64,000 nt of DNA, from contig NZ_FMZJ01000021.1 of the NCBI RefSeq assembly GCF_900101455.1, positions 1-64,000 of the forward strand, given 5' to 3'. Below the pieces are notes generated by a model, which had not been told where the DNA came from, did not search any database, and worked only from the letters and a program-made list of their open reading frames with translations. Position 1 is the stretch's first letter. Every line of letters begins with the position of its first letter. Position numbers and translations under genes: made by a program. This document shows, one piece after another, positions 62,294-64,000 of the stretch. Source of the DNA: Sphingomonas sp. YR710. Its GTDB lineage: Bacteria; Pseudomonadota; Alphaproteobacteria; Sphingomonadales; Sphingomonadaceae.

Positions 62294-63693
62294 GGTTCGA
62301 TTACCTGTGTCCTGGTGATGCCGGCGCGTTCGAGCGCCGCGGCTGCCTGCAATGCCAGATCCTCGCGCCAGGGGGGAGCGACGATCTGCACCCCAATCGG
62401 CAGACCGCCCTGGCGGACGGGCACCGCGACGATCGGCAAGCCGACAAAACTGAGCGGCTGGGTGAGCAGACCGATATTGGCGCGGGTCGGCACATCTTGA
62501 CCGTTCACGCGGATGGTAGGCTGACCGAGCAAAGGCGCCGCGCAGGGTGTCGCCGGCGCGAGCAGCAAATCGTGGTGGCGAAACGCTTCGATCAGCTGGG
62601 CATGAAATCGGCTTCGGAAACGCTGCGCCTGCAGCACGGCATGAGCCGGCAGCAAAGCCCCCGCGAGCAGACGATCCCGTGTGGCGGGATCGAAATCGCC
62701 GGCACGGTCGCGCAGCGATTCGATATGCAGATTGCCGCCGGATGCCGATGTCATCACAAAGGCCGCCGCGCGCGCCTTGGCCGCGTCGGGCAGAATGACG
62801 GTGTCACGCGCGCCAAGGGCATCGGCCACCGCCGCGACCGCCGATATCCCCTGCGCATCAGCCAGATCGCGGAACCATCCGCCGAGCACGCCGACATTGG
62901 TGCCACAGGGCAATGTATCGAGACGATGCCGCACCGTCTCGGCATCCCGCCGTGCACAGGCGGCGTCGCCGGCGTCATAGCCTTGCACGACATCATAGAT
63001 CAGCGCGACATCGGCAACGCTGCGCGCAAAAGGCCCCAGGTGATCGAGCTCGTGGACGAACGGGAATGTGCCGGTGCGTGGCAGGCGGCCATAGGTCGGC
63101 TTGAGGCCGAAAATGCCACAGAAAGACGATGGCACACGGATCGAACCATTAGTGTCCGTGCCGAGGGCAAAGTCGCACAGTCCGGCGGCGACCGATGCCG
63201 CCGATCCCCCAGACGATCCGCCGGCACTTCGACCCAGATCGATCGGATTGTGGGTGGCACCGTAATGCGCATTCTCGGTGGTGAAGCCATAGGCATATTC
63301 ATCCATATTCTGCGTGCCGACCAACACCGCACCGGCGGCGGTAAGGCGCTGCAACAATATTGCGTCTTCGCCCGCCGGAGCACGTGAGCAGTTGATGATC
63401 GAGCCGGCGGTCGTGATCCGCCCGGCCACATCATAATTGTCCTTCACGCCGAACGGCACGCCGGCCAGCGGCCCCGGATCGCGCCCGGCGGCGACCATCG
63501 CGTCGACGGCATGGGCCTCCCATCGCGCGCGATCGGCCATGATCTCGGTGAAACAGTTGAGCCGGGGATTGAGCCGCTCGATGCGGGTCAGGCGACTTTC
63601 AATGACGGCGACCGCCGACAAACGGCCCTCGCGCACCGATTGGCCGATCATCGCGGCGCCCATGAGATCGATCGGGCGATCAAGAAGGGTCAT
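62290..63693 (-). CDS. atzE: AtzE/HpxY-family amidohydrolase
   Basis: AtzE (467 residues from ATG 63693, behind GGAG) is an amidase-signature enzyme. The triad is K84 (FGVKDNYD), S160 (SAGGSSGGS) and S184 (GTDTNGSIRVP). Characterised AtzE needs the small AtzG subunit and hydrolyses 1-carboxybiuret; HpxY is its oxalurate counterpart. The gene follows atzG after 115 bases carrying two hairpins and overlaps atzH by 4 bases. Which substrate is used here cannot be told without the genes outside the window. Confidence 0.92.
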   Translation of the reverse strand: MTLLDRPIDLMGAAMIGQSVREGRLSAVAVIESRLTRIERLNPRLNCFTEIMADRARWEAHAVDAMVAAGRDPGPLAGVPFGVKDNYDVAGRITTAGSIINCSRAPAGEDAILLQRLTAAGAVLVGTQNMDEYAYGFTTENAHYGATHNPIDLGRSAGGSSGGSAASVAAGLCDFALGTDTNGSIRVPSSFCGIFGLKPTYGRLPRTGTFPFVHELDHLGPFARSVADVALIYDVVQGYDAGDAACARRDAETVRHRLDTLPCGTNVGVLGGWFRDLADAQGISAVAAVADALGARDTVILPDAAKARAAAFVMTSASGGNLHIESLRDRAGDFDPATRDRLLAGALLPAHAVLQAQRFRSRFHAQLIEAFRHHDLLLAPATPCAAPLLGQPTIRVNGQDVPTRANIGLLTQPLSFVGLPIVAVPVRQGGLPIGVQIVAPPWREDLALQAAAALERAGITRTQVIEP

Positions 63694-63740
63694 ATGTGGG
63701 GCTCCGTCGATCGCCAATGGGGGTGCAGAATTAACAGGTC

Positions 63741-63800
63741 CGAGCGGATTTTACCGCTCGGCGCCGGAATTCCGATCCTCCCCCGCCAGGGGGAGGATCG
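63741..63800. repeat. Two hairpins between atzG and atzE, one a dispersed repeat
   Basis: CGAGCGG-ATTTTA-CCGCTCG (63741-63760) is a 7-bp stem. CGATCCTCCCCC-GCCA-GGGGGAGGATCG (63773-63800) is a perfect 12-bp stem whose core CCTCCCCCGCCAGGGGGAGG is identical to 39962-39981. It begins 8 bases after the atzG stop and may cause partial termination that sets the atzG to atzE ratio. Confidence 0.75.
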
Positions 63801-63808
63801 GACACTCC

Positions 63809-63982
63809 TCATGGACGGAATACTGGCGCAGGCTCGATTTCGGGTTCAATGGGCGGTGACATCAGCAGCGCCGCCTGCACCATCAATATATCCAGATTGC
63901 GGACGACGCCGGGGAGAAAGGCGGGGTCGATCTCCAACCCCGCCATCCGTGCCTGCCGCATCACATCATCATTATCGATCAT
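63809..63982 (-). CDS. atzG: AtzG/HpxX-like small subunit (DUF4089)
   Basis: A 57-residue frame runs from ATG 63982 to the stop at 63809-63811. It contains ARMAGLEIDPAFLPGVVRNL and LMVQAALLM, and ends in EPAPVFRP. This tail is the marker of DUF4089/AtzG, a GatC-like partner of AtzE. The frame stays open to the right edge (6 more codons), so the start is uncertain; no clear ribosome-binding site precedes 63982. Its position directly before atzE is the normal one. Confidence 0.85.
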   Translation of the reverse strand: MIDNDDVMRQARMAGLEIDPAFLPGVVRNLDILMVQAALLMSPPIEPEIEPAPVFRP

Positions 63983-64000
63983 CAGGCCGCCTGTGCCACC

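Overview
The window is GC-rich bacterial chromosome, almost certainly from the Sphingomonadaceae (Sphingomonas or a close relative; Alphaproteobacteria). The evidence is a UrcA-family protein, the mdh-sucD-sucA-sucB-lpdA order, a nucleotidyltransferase gene between sdhA and sdhB, a secD-secF-Mth938 cluster, and intergenic palindromes of the type common in sphingomonads. I saw no prophage, CRISPR array or rRNA operon. The only transposon trace is the last codons of an IS630-like transposase at the left edge.

Layout. 0-1.4 kb: transposase remnant, SirB1-like protein and UrcA protein with a possible sigma-54 promoter. 1.5-4.2 kb: bluB, then a bufferin operon (bufA-bufB-bufC), a copper-binding modified-peptide system with a GTAACC-N16-CGAA promoter. 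4.2-10.7 kb: small conserved protein and gltBD (glutamate synthase). 10.7-16.5 kb: divergent NRAMP-type transporter, MDR oxidoreductase and a propeller-sensor diguanylate cyclase. 16.6-21.2 kb: an accessory catabolic island of TauD dioxygenase and two SDRs, divergent from a TetR regulator across a 16-bp palindrome that supplies both -35 elements, plus an enolase-superfamily enzyme. 21.3-28.4 kb: guaA, a secreted protein, a prolyl oligopeptidase, and rpsM-rpsK-rpoA-rplQ. 28.6-42.8 kb: TCA-cycle region with lpdA, sucB, sucA, sucD, mdh, then zapE, a thioesterase, and sdhC-sdhD-sdhA-(nucleotidyltransferase)-sdhB, all on the minus strand. 42.9-50.2 kb: soluble chemoreceptor, SDR, prmA, hybrid histidine kinase, ligA. 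50.3-55.9 kb: metallo-beta-lactamase-fold hydrolase, MntA/HepT toxin-antitoxin pair, recN, bamD, glycosyltransferase. 55.9-59.4 kb: Mth938-like protein, secF, secD, yajC, tRNA-Pro(GGG). 60.1-64 kb: atzG-atzE-atzH-atzF amidohydrolase operon, possibly cut by the right edge.

Most of the window is housekeeping: nitrogen assimilation, TCA cycle and respiration, transcription and translation, protein export, DNA ligation and repair. The accessory parts most worth attention are the bufferin operon with its ECF-like promoter, the TetR-controlled SDR/SDR/TauD island, the MntA-HepT pair, the atz/hpx-type operon, and the dispersed intergenic palindromes. Gene starts were re-chosen from ribosome-binding sites and family lengths where the longest frame was implausible. 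Everything was read by eye without database searches, so family names rest on recognised motifs and gene order.
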